Positions 1-6,010 of a stretch of 16,548 nt of DNA are shown here, one piece after another. The position numbers were made by a program, and so were the translations under genes. The notes under the pieces are model-generated. The model worked only from the letters and a program-made list of their open reading frames with translations, searched no databases and was not told where the DNA came from. Position 1 is the first letter of the stretch, and every line of letters starts with the position of its first letter. The stretch covers positions 1-16,548 of the forward strand of contig CAJPKN010000024.1 in assembly GCA_905370385.1 (NCBI GenBank). Direction: 5' to 3'. This DNA comes from Stomatobaculum longum (lineage in GTDB: Bacteria; Bacillota; Clostridia; Lachnospirales; Lachnospiraceae).

Positions 1-95
1 TCGGCTTTCTGGTCTACCGGGAGCACATCAGCATCAAACAGCTCGCCGGCATTCTTGTCTGCGGACTGGGGTTGCTGCTGATTCACAAGGGTTGA
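1..95 (+). CDS. DMT/EamA-like transporter, C-terminal fragment
   Basis: Only the last 30 codons are inside the window, read in the frame that starts at base 3 and ends in TGA at 93-95. The peptide has a polar stretch (YREHISIKQ) followed by a glycine-rich hydrophobic helix (GILVCGLGLLLIHKG). This is the usual layout of the last transmembrane helix of drug/metabolite transporters of the EamA type, where a G-E-x-(I/L)-(S/T)-like turn precedes a helix with GxxLIxxG spacing. The substrate cannot be inferred. A terminator follows at once, so it is not co-transcribed with padR. The family call rests on a short tail and is tentative. Confidence 0.5.
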   Translation, partial: GFLVYREHISIKQLAGILVCGLGLLLIHKG

Positions 96-107
96 GAATA
101 AAGCTTC

Positions 108-152
108 TTGCGCCGATTTCCCGGGATGCACCGGACGGTCGGCGCAATTTTT
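108..152 (+). terminator. Rho-independent terminator after the transporter fragment
   Basis: A perfect 9-bp inverted repeat (TTGCGCCGA at 108-116, TCGGCGCAA at 139-147) is followed by a T run at 148-152. The loop can fold further through CCGG at 121-124 and CCGG at 131-134. It separates the upstream transporter from the padR promoter, which begins 6 bases later. Confidence 0.8.
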
Positions 153-157
153 GTCTC

Positions 158-186
158 TTGACATATTCTACAAGTGGAACTATACT
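158..186 (+). promoter_or_regulatory. padR operon promoter (TTGACA-N17-TATACT)
   Basis: A consensus -35 box TTGACA (158-163) and a -10 box TATACT (181-186) are separated by exactly 17 bases. The expected start of transcription is near 192-194, about 42 bases before the padR ATG. The spacer between the boxes is occupied by the first copy of the repeat described separately, so a bound repressor would block RNA polymerase directly. Confidence 0.88.
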
Positions 187-216
187 GTGGGCGAGATATT
201 CAACAAGTGGAACTAT
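163..216 (+). promoter_or_regulatory. Two-copy near-palindromic operator, likely PadR binding sites
   Basis: Two 21-bp direct repeats lie at 163-183 and 196-216. They are identical except for one base (T169 versus A202). Each contains the near-palindrome TTCnACaaGTnGAA (166-179 and 199-212). The centres are 33 bp apart, about three helical turns, so both sites face roughly the same side of the DNA. Copy 1 fills the promoter spacer and touches both promoter boxes; copy 2 lies just past the expected transcription start. The position and symmetry suit a dimeric winged-helix repressor. PadR-family proteins commonly repress their own promoters; binding here is inference. Confidence 0.75.
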
Positions 217-234
217 TCAAGAGGGGAAAAAGCG

Positions 235-795
235 ATGTTAAAGCACGGAATTCTGGGATTGTTGAGCTACGGAGATATGACGGGCTATCAAATTATGACC
301 GTATTCCGGGATTCTCTGAGCCACTTCTGGGTTGCGCAGACGAGTCAGATTTACCGGGAATTGCAAGGCCTCGAAAAGAACGGGTGGATTGCGGCGGTGC
401 ATGTGGAGCAGGCCGGGAAACCGGATAAGAATGTCTTATCGATTACCGCAGCGGGACGAGAAGAGCTGCTTCGTTGGCTTCGGGAGGATACGAACAGGAG
501 TCTGGTCCGCAATGCCATGCTCATGAAGACCTTTTTTCGCGGCGAATGCGATTTGGATGAGAACATCGCTTATTTTAAGTCCCTGCCGGAACAGGAATGC
601 CTATTTACAAAAGAGAGCGGCGAAGCGGAGGCGGTCAGCGACCAATATCGTGATATGCTGAATCTGCACGAAAAAGCGCTGTTCTGGAAGTTTACGATTC
701 GCTTCGGCGTCATGTACGAGGAGATGGTGCGTGCCTGGTGTGAGGAGTGCATACGCGAATTGGAGGGTTTCAAGCATGAAGATTCTGCTGATTAA
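235..795 (+). CDS. PadR-family transcriptional regulator
   Basis: A 186-aa DNA-binding repressor. Residues 1-80 form the PadR winged helix: an N-terminal LKHGILGLLSYGDMTGYQI helix, a recognition region with the conserved QIYRELQGLEKNGWI pattern, and a wing ending in the TAAGREELLRWL helix. Residues 90-186 are helical, matching the C-terminal dimerisation domain of the longer PadR subgroup (Vir_act_alpha_C type). The ATG at 235 is chosen because GAGGGG lies at 221-226 and the protein then begins where the family usually does; an in-frame upstream extension to 151 would run through the promoter and operator. The gene overlaps the following membrane flavoprotein gene by 20 bases, so the two are expected to be co-translated and the regulator probably controls that partner. 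The ligand is unknown. Confidence 0.9.
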   Translation: MLKHGILGLLSYGDMTGYQIMTVFRDSLSHFWVAQTSQIYRELQGLEKNGWIAAVHVEQAGKPDKNVLSITAAGREELLRWLREDTNRSLVRNAMLMKTFFRGECDLDENIAYFKSLPEQECLFTKESGEAEAVSDQYRDMLNLHEKALFWKFTIRFGVMYEEMVRAWCEECIRELEGFKHEDSAD

Positions 796-2413
796 CGGAA
801 GTCCCAAGGGGGCTAAGAGTAACTCGCTCCGTCTCGCACACAGCTTTCTCGATGGCATACGCGACCATGAGAGCGAACGGGAGAGAGCGGTCGAGGTCGA
901 AGAGCTGCATCTGAACGCTCTTCGGATTGCGCCCTGCAAGGGCTGCTTTGCCTGCTGGAAGCAGACGCCCGGTAGCTGTTGCATGAAGGACGATATGCAG
1001 ACCGTGATGGAGGGGCTGCTCTCCGCAAATCTGGTCATCTGGAGCTTTCCGCTCTATTACTACAGTGTGCCGGGGCTGCTCAAAAATCTGATTGACCGCC
1101 AGCTTCCCATGAGTCTGCCGTTTATGTGCGAGAGCAGAGACGGGAACGGGAGCGGCGGGCATCCCTCTCGCTATGACAGAAGTATGGTTAAGCATGTTCT
1201 CATTTCGACTTGCGGCTTCTATTCGGCAGAGGGGAATTACGACAGTGTGACGCGGATGTTTGACCATGTGCTGGGACAGGGGAAGTACACAAGTATCTTC
1301 TGTGGGCAGGGCGAATTGTTCCGCGTAAAAGAACTCTCCGCGAGAACCGATGCCTATCTCGCTGCGGTGCGACAGGCAGGAAGAGAATACGCGGGCGGAC
1401 GCATACAGGCGGAGACCGAGATGAAGCTCAAGGCACTCTTGTATCCGCGAGAGGTCTTTGAAAAAATGGCGGATGCGAGCTGGGGAATTTCGAAAGATAA
1501 CGGTGAAAAGGAAGAGGAGAGCCTCATCTTTACGCGGCAGATGGCGGCACTCTACAACAGAGATCGTTTTGACGGACGGGAGCGGGTGCTCGAAATTTGT
1601 TATACGGATCTCGGAAAAACCTATCGGATTAAACTCGGAAAGGACGGCGCAGAGGTACTGACGGACGAAAGTCTCCGTGCCACCACCCGCATCGACACAC
1701 CCTTTTCGGTCTGGCTGTCACTTTCGAGAGGAGAGATGCGGGGCGATGAGGCGCTCGCCAAACACCTGTACACCGTGAGCGGCGATTTTTCACTCATGAT
1801 GAACTGGGACCGCTATTTCGGCACGGAGGAGCAGGCAGAGGATCGCAAGCCCGTCCTAAAGCTTGTTACAGAGAAAAAGCCCCCACGCATGCAGAACATG
1901 CTGCTCGCCTGGATTGCGCTCTGGGTCGCTGTTTCCGTAGAGCCGAAAGTAGGGGCACTGATTACGCTCGGCATTTGTGCCGCGTTGCCGCTCATCACGG
2001 AGCGCTATGAATTATGCCGCTACGACAGACTCTCGTTTGCGCTGGTGGCGGGACTTGCCATTTATGCCGCTGTCACAGGAAACGGCCTTCAAGCTGTGTG
2101 CGCCGGTTATTTGGCTTTCGGGTGTTTGTGGCTCGGTTCCTGTTTCACAAAAGAGCCGCTCTGTGCAGCCTATGTAAAGTACCGCTACGGAAAGGATGCG
2201 CTTCAAAATCCCATCTTTATGCGAACCAATTACATTCTTGCGGCTGCCTGGGGAGTGGTCTATATCGTGATCGCGATTGTCAGCTATTTTCTGAGCGGGA
2301 AGGTACCGGCTTTGGTGCTCAGCATCGCGGTGCAGGCGATACCGATTCTCATGGGACTCTTTACGGCTTGGTTTCAAAACTGGTACCCGGCACGGGTCGC
2401 AGCGGGGAAGTGA
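776..2413 (+). CDS. Membrane flavoprotein: flavodoxin-like / SCP2-like / multi-TM fusion
   Basis: A 545-aa protein with three parts. Residues 1-215 are a flavodoxin-2/NADPH-dependent FMN reductase-like domain, with the N-terminal beta strand and FMN phosphate loop (ILLINGSPKGAKSNS, 3-17), a Cys-rich insert (C54, C57, C60, C68, C69) and the SFPLYYYSVPGLLKNLIDR segment (90-108) typical of the family. Residues 250-350 look like an SCP2/sterol-carrier-type fold (RIKLGKDGAEVL, then a TTRIDTP strand and a helix with LSRGE) as found C-terminal to some clostridial flavoproteins. Residues 373-540 are strongly hydrophobic, with about five or six transmembrane helices. The ATG at 776 has GGAGGG at 762-767; earlier in-frame starts inside padR have no such site. 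It likely moves electrons or detoxifies small molecules at the membrane under PadR control. The substrate is unknown and the SCP2 call is the weaker part. Confidence 0.8.
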   Translation: MKILLINGSPKGAKSNSLRLAHSFLDGIRDHESERERAVEVEELHLNALRIAPCKGCFACWKQTPGSCCMKDDMQTVMEGLLSANLVIWSFPLYYYSVPGLLKNLIDRQLPMSLPFMCESRDGNGSGGHPSRYDRSMVKHVLISTCGFYSAEGNYDSVTRMFDHVLGQGKYTSIFCGQGELFRVKELSARTDAYLAAVRQAGREYAGGRIQAETEMKLKALLYPREVFEKMADASWGISKDNGEKEEESLIFTRQMAALYNRDRFDGRERVLEICYTDLGKTYRIKLGKDGAEVLTDESLRATTRIDTPFSVWLSLSRGEMRGDEALAKHLYTVSGDFSLMMNWDRYFGTEEQAEDRKPVLKLVTEKKPPRMQNMLLAWIALWVAVSVEPKVGALITLGICAALPLITERYELCRYDRLSFALVAGLAIYAAVTGNGLQAVCAGYLAFGCLWLGSCFTKEPLCAAYVKYRYGKDALQNPIFMRTNYILAAAWGVVYIVIAIVSYFLSGKVPALVLSIAVQAIPILMGLFTAWFQNWYPARVAAGK

Positions 2414-2482
2414 GTCTATTATGATAGGAATCCATAAAAGAGAATGCTACGGGTCAAAGATTTGATAAATCCCGAAAATCGC

Positions 2483-2511
2483 TTGAATTGCCGCCGCTGA
2501 AATGCTATACT
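2483..2511 (+). promoter_or_regulatory. tRNA-Leu promoter (TTGAAT-N17-TATACT)
   Basis: A -35 box TTGAAT (2483-2488) and a -10 box TATACT (2506-2511) are spaced 17 bases apart, and TGC immediately before the -10 makes an extended -10. The tRNA begins 10 bases after the -10 box, so transcription would start at or just before the mature 5' end. Confidence 0.82.
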
Positions 2512-2521
2512 CTGCCGGTAA

Positions 2522-2604
2522 GCCGACATGTCGGAATGGCAGACGATGCAGACTCAAAATCTGTTGCTCGCAAGGGCGTGTGGGTTCAAGTCCCACTGTC
2601 GGCA
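2522..2604 (+). tRNA. tRNA-Leu (anticodon CAA)
   Basis: An 83-base class II tRNA. The acceptor stem GCCGACA (2522-2528) pairs perfectly with TGTCGGC (2597-2603), and base 2604 is the A discriminator expected for leucine. The anticodon arm has stems GCAGA/TCTGT and loop CTCAAAA, giving anticodon CAA for the UUG codon. The long variable arm TGCTC-GCAA-GGGCG is typical of tRNA-Leu. The T arm is GTGGG-TTCAAGT-CCCAC. No CCA is encoded, so the end must be added after transcription. The gene stands alone with its own promoter and terminator. Confidence 0.96.
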
Positions 2605-2612
2605 GGCAGAAT

Positions 2613-2652
2613 ACCGGTTGTTGTCCCAAGAGGGGGAGAACAGCCGGTTTTT
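2613..2652 (+). terminator. Rho-independent terminator of the tRNA-Leu gene
   Basis: The stem ACCGGTTGTT (2613-2622) pairs with AACAGCCGGT (2639-2648) with one G-U pair, and TCCC can pair with GGGG inside it. A T-rich tail follows (TTTTT at 2648-2652, then ATTTT). Confidence 0.88.
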
Positions 2653-2703
2653 ATTTTGCACGCGCGGTAATCGGCGCAACACGCGGGAGGGGATGCGCCT
2701 CGG

Positions 2704-2732
2704 TTGACGGCGCAGAACTTCCCGCCTATACT
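2704..2732 (+). promoter_or_regulatory. Lipoprotein promoter (TTGACG-N17-TATACT)
   Basis: TTGACG (2704-2709) and TATACT (2727-2732) are separated by 17 bases. The expected start near 2739 leaves about 30 bases of leader with a ribosome binding site (GGAGG, 2758-2762) before the ATG at 2769. It lies after the tRNA terminator, so this gene is a separate unit. Confidence 0.8.
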
Positions 2733-2768
2733 TACGGGGAACACGGAAACGCACAGCGGAGGTGGACA

Positions 2769-3608
2769 ATGCAAAAGAGAAAAATCGGAATGGTGTGTGT
2801 GGCTGCGGTTATGGCTGCACTTTTGGCAACGGGCTGCGGAAAGAAGTCGTCCTCCAAGGTTGTTGAGACTTCGGCGGAGAACCGCGCTGCAGAGACGGCG
2901 GCGAGTGTGGCGGCAAGCTCCGGCAGCGCAGAGAGCAGTACCGCGGCGGCGGGCAGTCAGGCGGCAGAGAAGCGTGCGCTGATTTCGGCCAAAACGGAAA
3001 ACTATCAGAAGGACAATATTTCGATCGGCTATCCGGTGGTCAGCGGCCTCACGGACAGCGCGCAGCAGGAAAAGCTGAACGCGCACTTAAAGGAGAATGC
3101 GCTCTCGCCGATTGAGGCGCTCCTCACCGACGCGACAAAGGATAAGCTCACGGTGACAGCGGAGGTTATTTCGGCGGATGCGGACCGCGTTGTGGTTGTG
3201 TACCGCGGCGAAATGCAGAGAAGCGGGGACGCGGCACCGGTGCAGCTCTTCTACAGCAATACCGTTGCGGTGAGAAGCCTGAAAGATCTTGGCCTTCGAG
3301 ATGCGGTGGATGCGGACAGCATGGCAAACTATGCGCTCAGCGATGCGTTTGAGCTTGCGAATGCGGGAGAAAGCGAGGTCAATACATACAAGGCATGGAT
3401 TCAGGCAAACGGCAAGGATGCATTGCAGAAGAGCATCGCAGAGAAGCTCGAAGCTTCCGATTTCCCGCTCAAAAAGGGCGATGACGGCAAGCTCAAGTGG
3501 CCGGAGAGTTTTAGCTATGTGAAGAACGGGGAGATATATTTCTCGCTCTCGTTGCCTGCGGAGTACGGCTCTGTCGTGGTATTCAAGTATGACATGGTGA
3601 CCAAGTAA
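2769..3608 (+). CDS. Secreted lipoprotein, DUF4163/DUF3298-like
   Basis: A 279-aa protein with a lipoprotein signal peptide: basic start (MQKRKIG), hydrophobic core, and a lipobox-like LLATGC with Cys at position 23, the predicted lipidated residue. Residues 24-70 form an Ala/Ser-rich linker (SVAASSGSAESSTAAAGS). Residues 75-279 look like the extracytoplasmic DUF4163/DUF3298 arrangement found in PdaC and RsiV: an ISIGYPVVSGL strand opening the domain, repeated beta strands (TVTAEVISADADRVVVVYRGE), a central helix (YKAWIQANGKDALQKSIAEKL) and a final strand pair ending in VVFKYDMV. The role is unknown; a cell-wall sensing or binding function is only a guess. The ATG at 2769 is the start that gives a proper signal peptide and has GGAGG upstream. 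The longer in-frame reading would run back through the tRNA and is not real. It is transcribed alone between a promoter and a terminator. Confidence 0.8.
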   Translation: MQKRKIGMVCVAAVMAALLATGCGKKSSSKVVETSAENRAAETAASVAASSGSAESSTAAAGSQAAEKRALISAKTENYQKDNISIGYPVVSGLTDSAQQEKLNAHLKENALSPIEALLTDATKDKLTVTAEVISADADRVVVVYRGEMQRSGDAAPVQLFYSNTVAVRSLKDLGLRDAVDADSMANYALSDAFELANAGESEVNTYKAWIQANGKDALQKSIAEKLEASDFPLKKGDDGKLKWPESFSYVKNGEIYFSLSLPAEYGSVVVFKYDMVTK

Positions 3609-3626
3609 ATAGACAGCGTCAAAATG

Positions 3627-3659
3627 AGGATGGGGTGTTTCATCGCCCCGTCCTTTTTT
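3627..3659 (+). terminator. Rho-independent terminator after the lipoprotein gene
   Basis: The stem AGGATGGGG (3627-3635) pairs with CCCCGTCCT (3646-3654) with one G-U pair and a 10-base loop. It runs into six T residues (3654-3659). Confidence 0.9.
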
Positions 3660-3739
3660 CATGCGATATTTTGCGTCGAAATATCATTCCGATGTTTCCG
3701 AGCCTGCTTCCGCGGGCGGGAAGAAGTGCCCCGGCTCGC

Positions 3740-3768
3740 TTGAAAGAGAGAGGATTCGGGCGTAAAAT
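3740..3768 (+). promoter_or_regulatory. galT promoter (TTGAAA-N17-TAAAAT)
   Basis: TTGAAA (3740-3745) and TAAAAT (3763-3768) are spaced by 17 bases, about 40 bases before the galT ATG. No inverted-repeat operator or catabolite-response-type site is evident in the leader. Confidence 0.75.
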
Positions 3769-3808
3769 TATAGAAGATTTACCTCCGAAGGGAGCGGGAG
3801 AAGAGAAC

Positions 3809-5290
3809 ATGAATGCAGTATTACATTTGGTAAATTATGCGGTAAACACCGGTTTAATTGCGAACTGTGAGCGCACTTGGGCGCTCAATACCCTTCTCGA
3901 TGTATTGAAGGCGGATGCGCTGCCGGATCTTGAACTGAATGAGAACGCCGGGCTTGCGGAGACTCTGGACATTCTCTGTGATTATGCTTACGAAAAGGGG
4001 CTTATTCCCGAGAACACGGTGACCTACCGGGATCTCTTTGACACGGAACTTATGGGGCGCTTGACACCGCGTCCGGCCGAGGTCATTTCGCGCTTCGAAA
4101 CGCTGTATGCGGAGAGTCCGAAGGCGGCAACGGATTGGTATTATGCGTTCAGTCAGAACGTGAACTACATTCGCCGCGAACGCTGTGCAAAGGATCTTCG
4201 ATGGAAGGTGGACACGGCATACGGGGAGATGGATATCAGCATTAATCTCTCCAAGCCCGAAAAGGATCCGAAGGACATAGCGGCGGCAAGAAATCTTCCG
4301 GCCTCGAACTATCCGCGCTGTCTTCTTTGCGCGGAGAATGAGGGCTATGCGGGACGTGTAAACCATCCCGCGCGGCAGAATCTCCGCATTGTGCCGATTA
4401 CAATCAACGAAAAGCCGTGGTTTTTGCAGTATTCGCCCTATGTCTATTACAACGAACACTGCATCTGCTTTAACCGCGAGCACACGCCGATGAAGATAGA
4501 GCGCGATACTTTTGCGAAGTTACTCGACTTTGTGCATCAGTTCCCGCATTACTTTGTGGGATCGAATGCGGATCTGCCGATTGTGGGAGGCTCCATTCTC
4601 GCGCACGATCACTTCCAGGGCGGTCACTACAGCTTCGCCATGGAGCGGGCGCCGATTGAGACGGAATTCACGTTCCCGGGCTTTGAAGATGTGAGTGCGG
4701 GCATTGTGAACTGGCCGATGTCTGTGGTGCGCATCGCGTCAAAGGAACGCGGACGTCTCATTGCGCTCGCAGATCGCATCCTGAACGCATGGCGTGCTTA
4801 TACGGATGCGGACGCTGTTATTTTCGCCGAGACCGAGGGCGTGCCGCACAATACCGTCACGCCGATTGCGAGAATGCGGGACGGGAAGTATGAGTTGGAT
4901 CTGGTGCTCCGGAACAATTTGACCACGAAAGAGCATCCGCTGGGGCTCTACCACCCGCACGCCAAATTGCATCACATCAAAAAAGAGAACATCGGCCTCA
5001 TCGAGGTCATGGGGCTTGCGGTGCTACCGGCTCGGCTTAAGACCGAACTCTCGGCCGTTGCGGATGCACTGGTCAGCGGCGCGGACCTCCGAACGAACGA
5101 ACTGACCGAAAAGCACGCCGACTGGGCGGAAGGCTTCCGCGGGAAGTATGAAATCACAGCGGAAAATGCCTTGGAAATCGTGCAGAAGGAGACCGGACTT
5201 GTCTTTGCCGAAGTGCTTGAGGATGCAGGCGTCTTTAAAAGGGACCATGCGGGCAGAGAGGCTTTCCTTCGCTTTTTGGCGGCGGTCTGA
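3809..5290 (+). CDS. galT: UDP-glucose--hexose-1-phosphate uridylyltransferase (class II GalT)
   Basis: A 493-aa enzyme of the Leloir pathway that swaps UMP between UDP-glucose and galactose 1-phosphate, giving glucose 1-phosphate and UDP-galactose in the cytoplasm. Length and layout match the Firmicutes class II GalT family (about 490-500 aa) rather than the shorter E. coli type. Visible signatures are NYPRCLLCAENEGYAGR with C171 and C174, and LPIVGGSILAHDHFQGGHY with the active-site region H266-D267-H268-F269-Q270. The YHPHAKLHHIKKENIGLIEVMG segment belongs to the C-terminal domain. The ATG at 3809 is preceded by GGGAG at 3796-3800, and the protein opens with the family-like MNAVLHLVNYAVNTGLI; the long in-frame upstream extension runs through the previous terminator. 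galK and galE are not adjacent, so the other Leloir steps must be encoded elsewhere or the enzyme serves UDP-sugar supply. Confidence 0.95.
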   Translation: MNAVLHLVNYAVNTGLIANCERTWALNTLLDVLKADALPDLELNENAGLAETLDILCDYAYEKGLIPENTVTYRDLFDTELMGRLTPRPAEVISRFETLYAESPKAATDWYYAFSQNVNYIRRERCAKDLRWKVDTAYGEMDISINLSKPEKDPKDIAAARNLPASNYPRCLLCAENEGYAGRVNHPARQNLRIVPITINEKPWFLQYSPYVYYNEHCICFNREHTPMKIERDTFAKLLDFVHQFPHYFVGSNADLPIVGGSILAHDHFQGGHYSFAMERAPIETEFTFPGFEDVSAGIVNWPMSVVRIASKERGRLIALADRILNAWRAYTDADAVIFAETEGVPHNTVTPIARMRDGKYELDLVLRNNLTTKEHPLGLYHPHAKLHHIKKENIGLIEVMGLAVLPARLKTELSAVADALVSGADLRTNELTEKHADWAEGFRGKYEITAENALEIVQKETGLVFAEVLEDAGVFKRDHAGREAFLRFLAAV

Positions 5291-5386
5291 GCGGTTTCAA
5301 ATTTTATACCGGCAGGAAAAAGCGTATTGCGACAAACAGAAGCGCGGTTTGTTGTCTTTCCGAGAGAAGAAGCAGGCGGCTCTTTT

Positions 5387-5416
5387 CACGGAGGCAGCAA
5401 GCCGTGCTTTTGTTTT
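5387..5416 (+). terminator. Possible galT terminator (weak)
   Basis: CACGG (5387-5391) can pair with CCGTG (5402-5406), followed by CTTTTGTTTT (5407-5416). The stem is only 5 bp, or 6 bp with a bulge when GGC 5393-5395 pairs with GCC 5401-5403. It is a weak candidate, and it sits about 100 bases after the galT stop. Confidence 0.4.
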
Positions 5417-5601
5417 GGAGAAAACAGTTGAGTGAAGCGGAAAGCCGACGTGCCGAGGCTACCGGTCCACACGCGGAGTTGTAAGGTCCGGATAAACATA
5501 AAAAAGGAAAAATAGAAATAGCAAACGGACAAATCGCCGAGCGGCGCTTTCCTGTGATATTGAGACAGTATTTCGGGGCGCTTGGTGAACGGATTCCTGC
5601 C

Positions 5602-5638
5602 CTTTTTCGGCGGATTGTGCTAAAATGGGCCGAAAGAG
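5602..5638 (+). promoter_or_regulatory. Candidate extended -10 promoter inside a 10-bp inverted repeat
   Basis: TGCTAAAAT (5618-5626) is a good extended -10 element, without a convincing -35 box 16-18 bases upstream. It lies in the loop of an inverted repeat: CTTTTTCGGC (5602-5611) pairs with GCCGAAAGAG (5629-5638) through 10 positions with one G-T. The right arm ends next to the AGGAGG ribosome binding site (5639-5644) of the zinc-finger gene. If transcription starts near 5633 the repeat acts as DNA, perhaps an operator. If it starts further upstream, the RNA hairpin would lie against the ribosome binding site. This is the only plausible promoter seen just before the polA block. Confidence 0.45.
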
Positions 5639-5648
5639 AGGAGGCGGA

Positions 5649-5993
5649 ATGGACTGCAGAGAAGCGGAACGTAAGATGTCACATTTTATACAGCGCGAAC
5701 TCACAGAGGATGAGACGGCAGAGTTCTTAGAGCACATTCGCTGTTGCAGTGCATGCCGCCGGGAACTGGAGACCAACTTCTTTTTGTTGGAGGGGCTACG
5801 TGTACTGGACACGGACAGCGATGATTTTGACGGCAAACGCGCGATGGAGCGGGAACTGCGCCATGCGTTTTTGCGACTGCGGCGTGCCCGACTGCGGAGA
5901 AAGTTACGCTATGTGATGGATGCGCTGACCGGCGCCGGGGTTGCGGTTGCGGGACTTTTGATGTTCCGCATTCTTTACTGGAGTGTGGCTTGA
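5649..5993 (+). CDS. Small membrane zinc-finger protein, anti-sigma (zf-HC2)-like
   Basis: A 114-aa protein. The N-terminal 40 residues fit the zf-HC2/ZAS zinc-binding motif of anti-sigma factors: C3, then H29-x3-C33-x2-C36 inside EFLEHIRCCSACRREL, preceded by the usual amphipathic helix with LTEDE. Residues 60-90 are highly charged and Arg-rich (LRLRRARLRRKLR), and residues 92-110 form one hydrophobic helix, so the zinc finger probably faces the cytoplasm with the C terminus across the membrane. AGGAGG (5639-5644) supports the ATG at 5649; an in-frame ATG at 5625 has no such site. In this family the zinc domain usually captures an ECF sigma factor, but no sigma gene is in the window. Its stop codon touches or overlaps the polA start, so it leads the polA block. 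Confidence 0.75.
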   Translation: MDCREAERKMSHFIQRELTEDETAEFLEHIRCCSACRRELETNFFLLEGLRVLDTDSDDFDGKRAMERELRHAFLRLRRARLRRKLRYVMDALTGAGVAVAGLLMFRILYWSVA

Positions 5994-6010
5994 GAGAAGA
6001 GGAAAGCGAC

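Larger units (their letters stand above)
5291..5648. other. 358-bp gene-free interval between galT and the polA block
   Basis: No open frame here has a ribosome binding site plus recognisable protein. The + frame that spans it is galT read out of frame, and the - frame is a shadow of the next gene. It holds two hairpins soon after galT: GCGACAAAC (5329-5337) with GTTTGTTGT (5347-5355), 9 pairs with two G-U, and CACGG (5387-5391) with CCGTG (5402-5406), the second followed by a T-rich tail. An A-rich stretch lies at 5493-5525, a short hairpin CGCC-GAGC-GGCG near 5535-5546, and an inverted repeat around a candidate -10 box at 5602-5638. A small RNA or long leader is possible, but nothing matches an RNA family I recognise. 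Confidence 0.6.

Noticed and set aside
151..234. In-frame N-terminal extension of PadR, containing a repeated xYKWNY/FNKWNY peptide
   Set aside because: The peptide repeat is only the operator direct repeat read as protein; transcription starts inside it, and the ATG at 235 has its own Shine-Dalgarno site.
2502..2768. In-frame extension of the lipoprotein reading frame back to 2502
   Set aside because: It would translate through the tRNA-Leu gene and its terminator; the ATG at 2769 has a ribosome binding site and gives a proper signal peptide.
3635..3808. In-frame extension of galT back to 3635
   Set aside because: It starts inside the previous terminator hairpin and spans the galT promoter; no family similarity in that stretch.
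5470..5500. GGTCC-containing repeat considered as a hairpin or attachment site
   Set aside because: The two copies are in direct, not inverted, orientation and too short to support a site; no integrase is nearby.
5459..5836. 125-aa open frame on the - strand over the zinc-finger gene
   Set aside because: Low-complexity Ser/Arg-rich shadow of the + strand gene, with no ribosome binding site.
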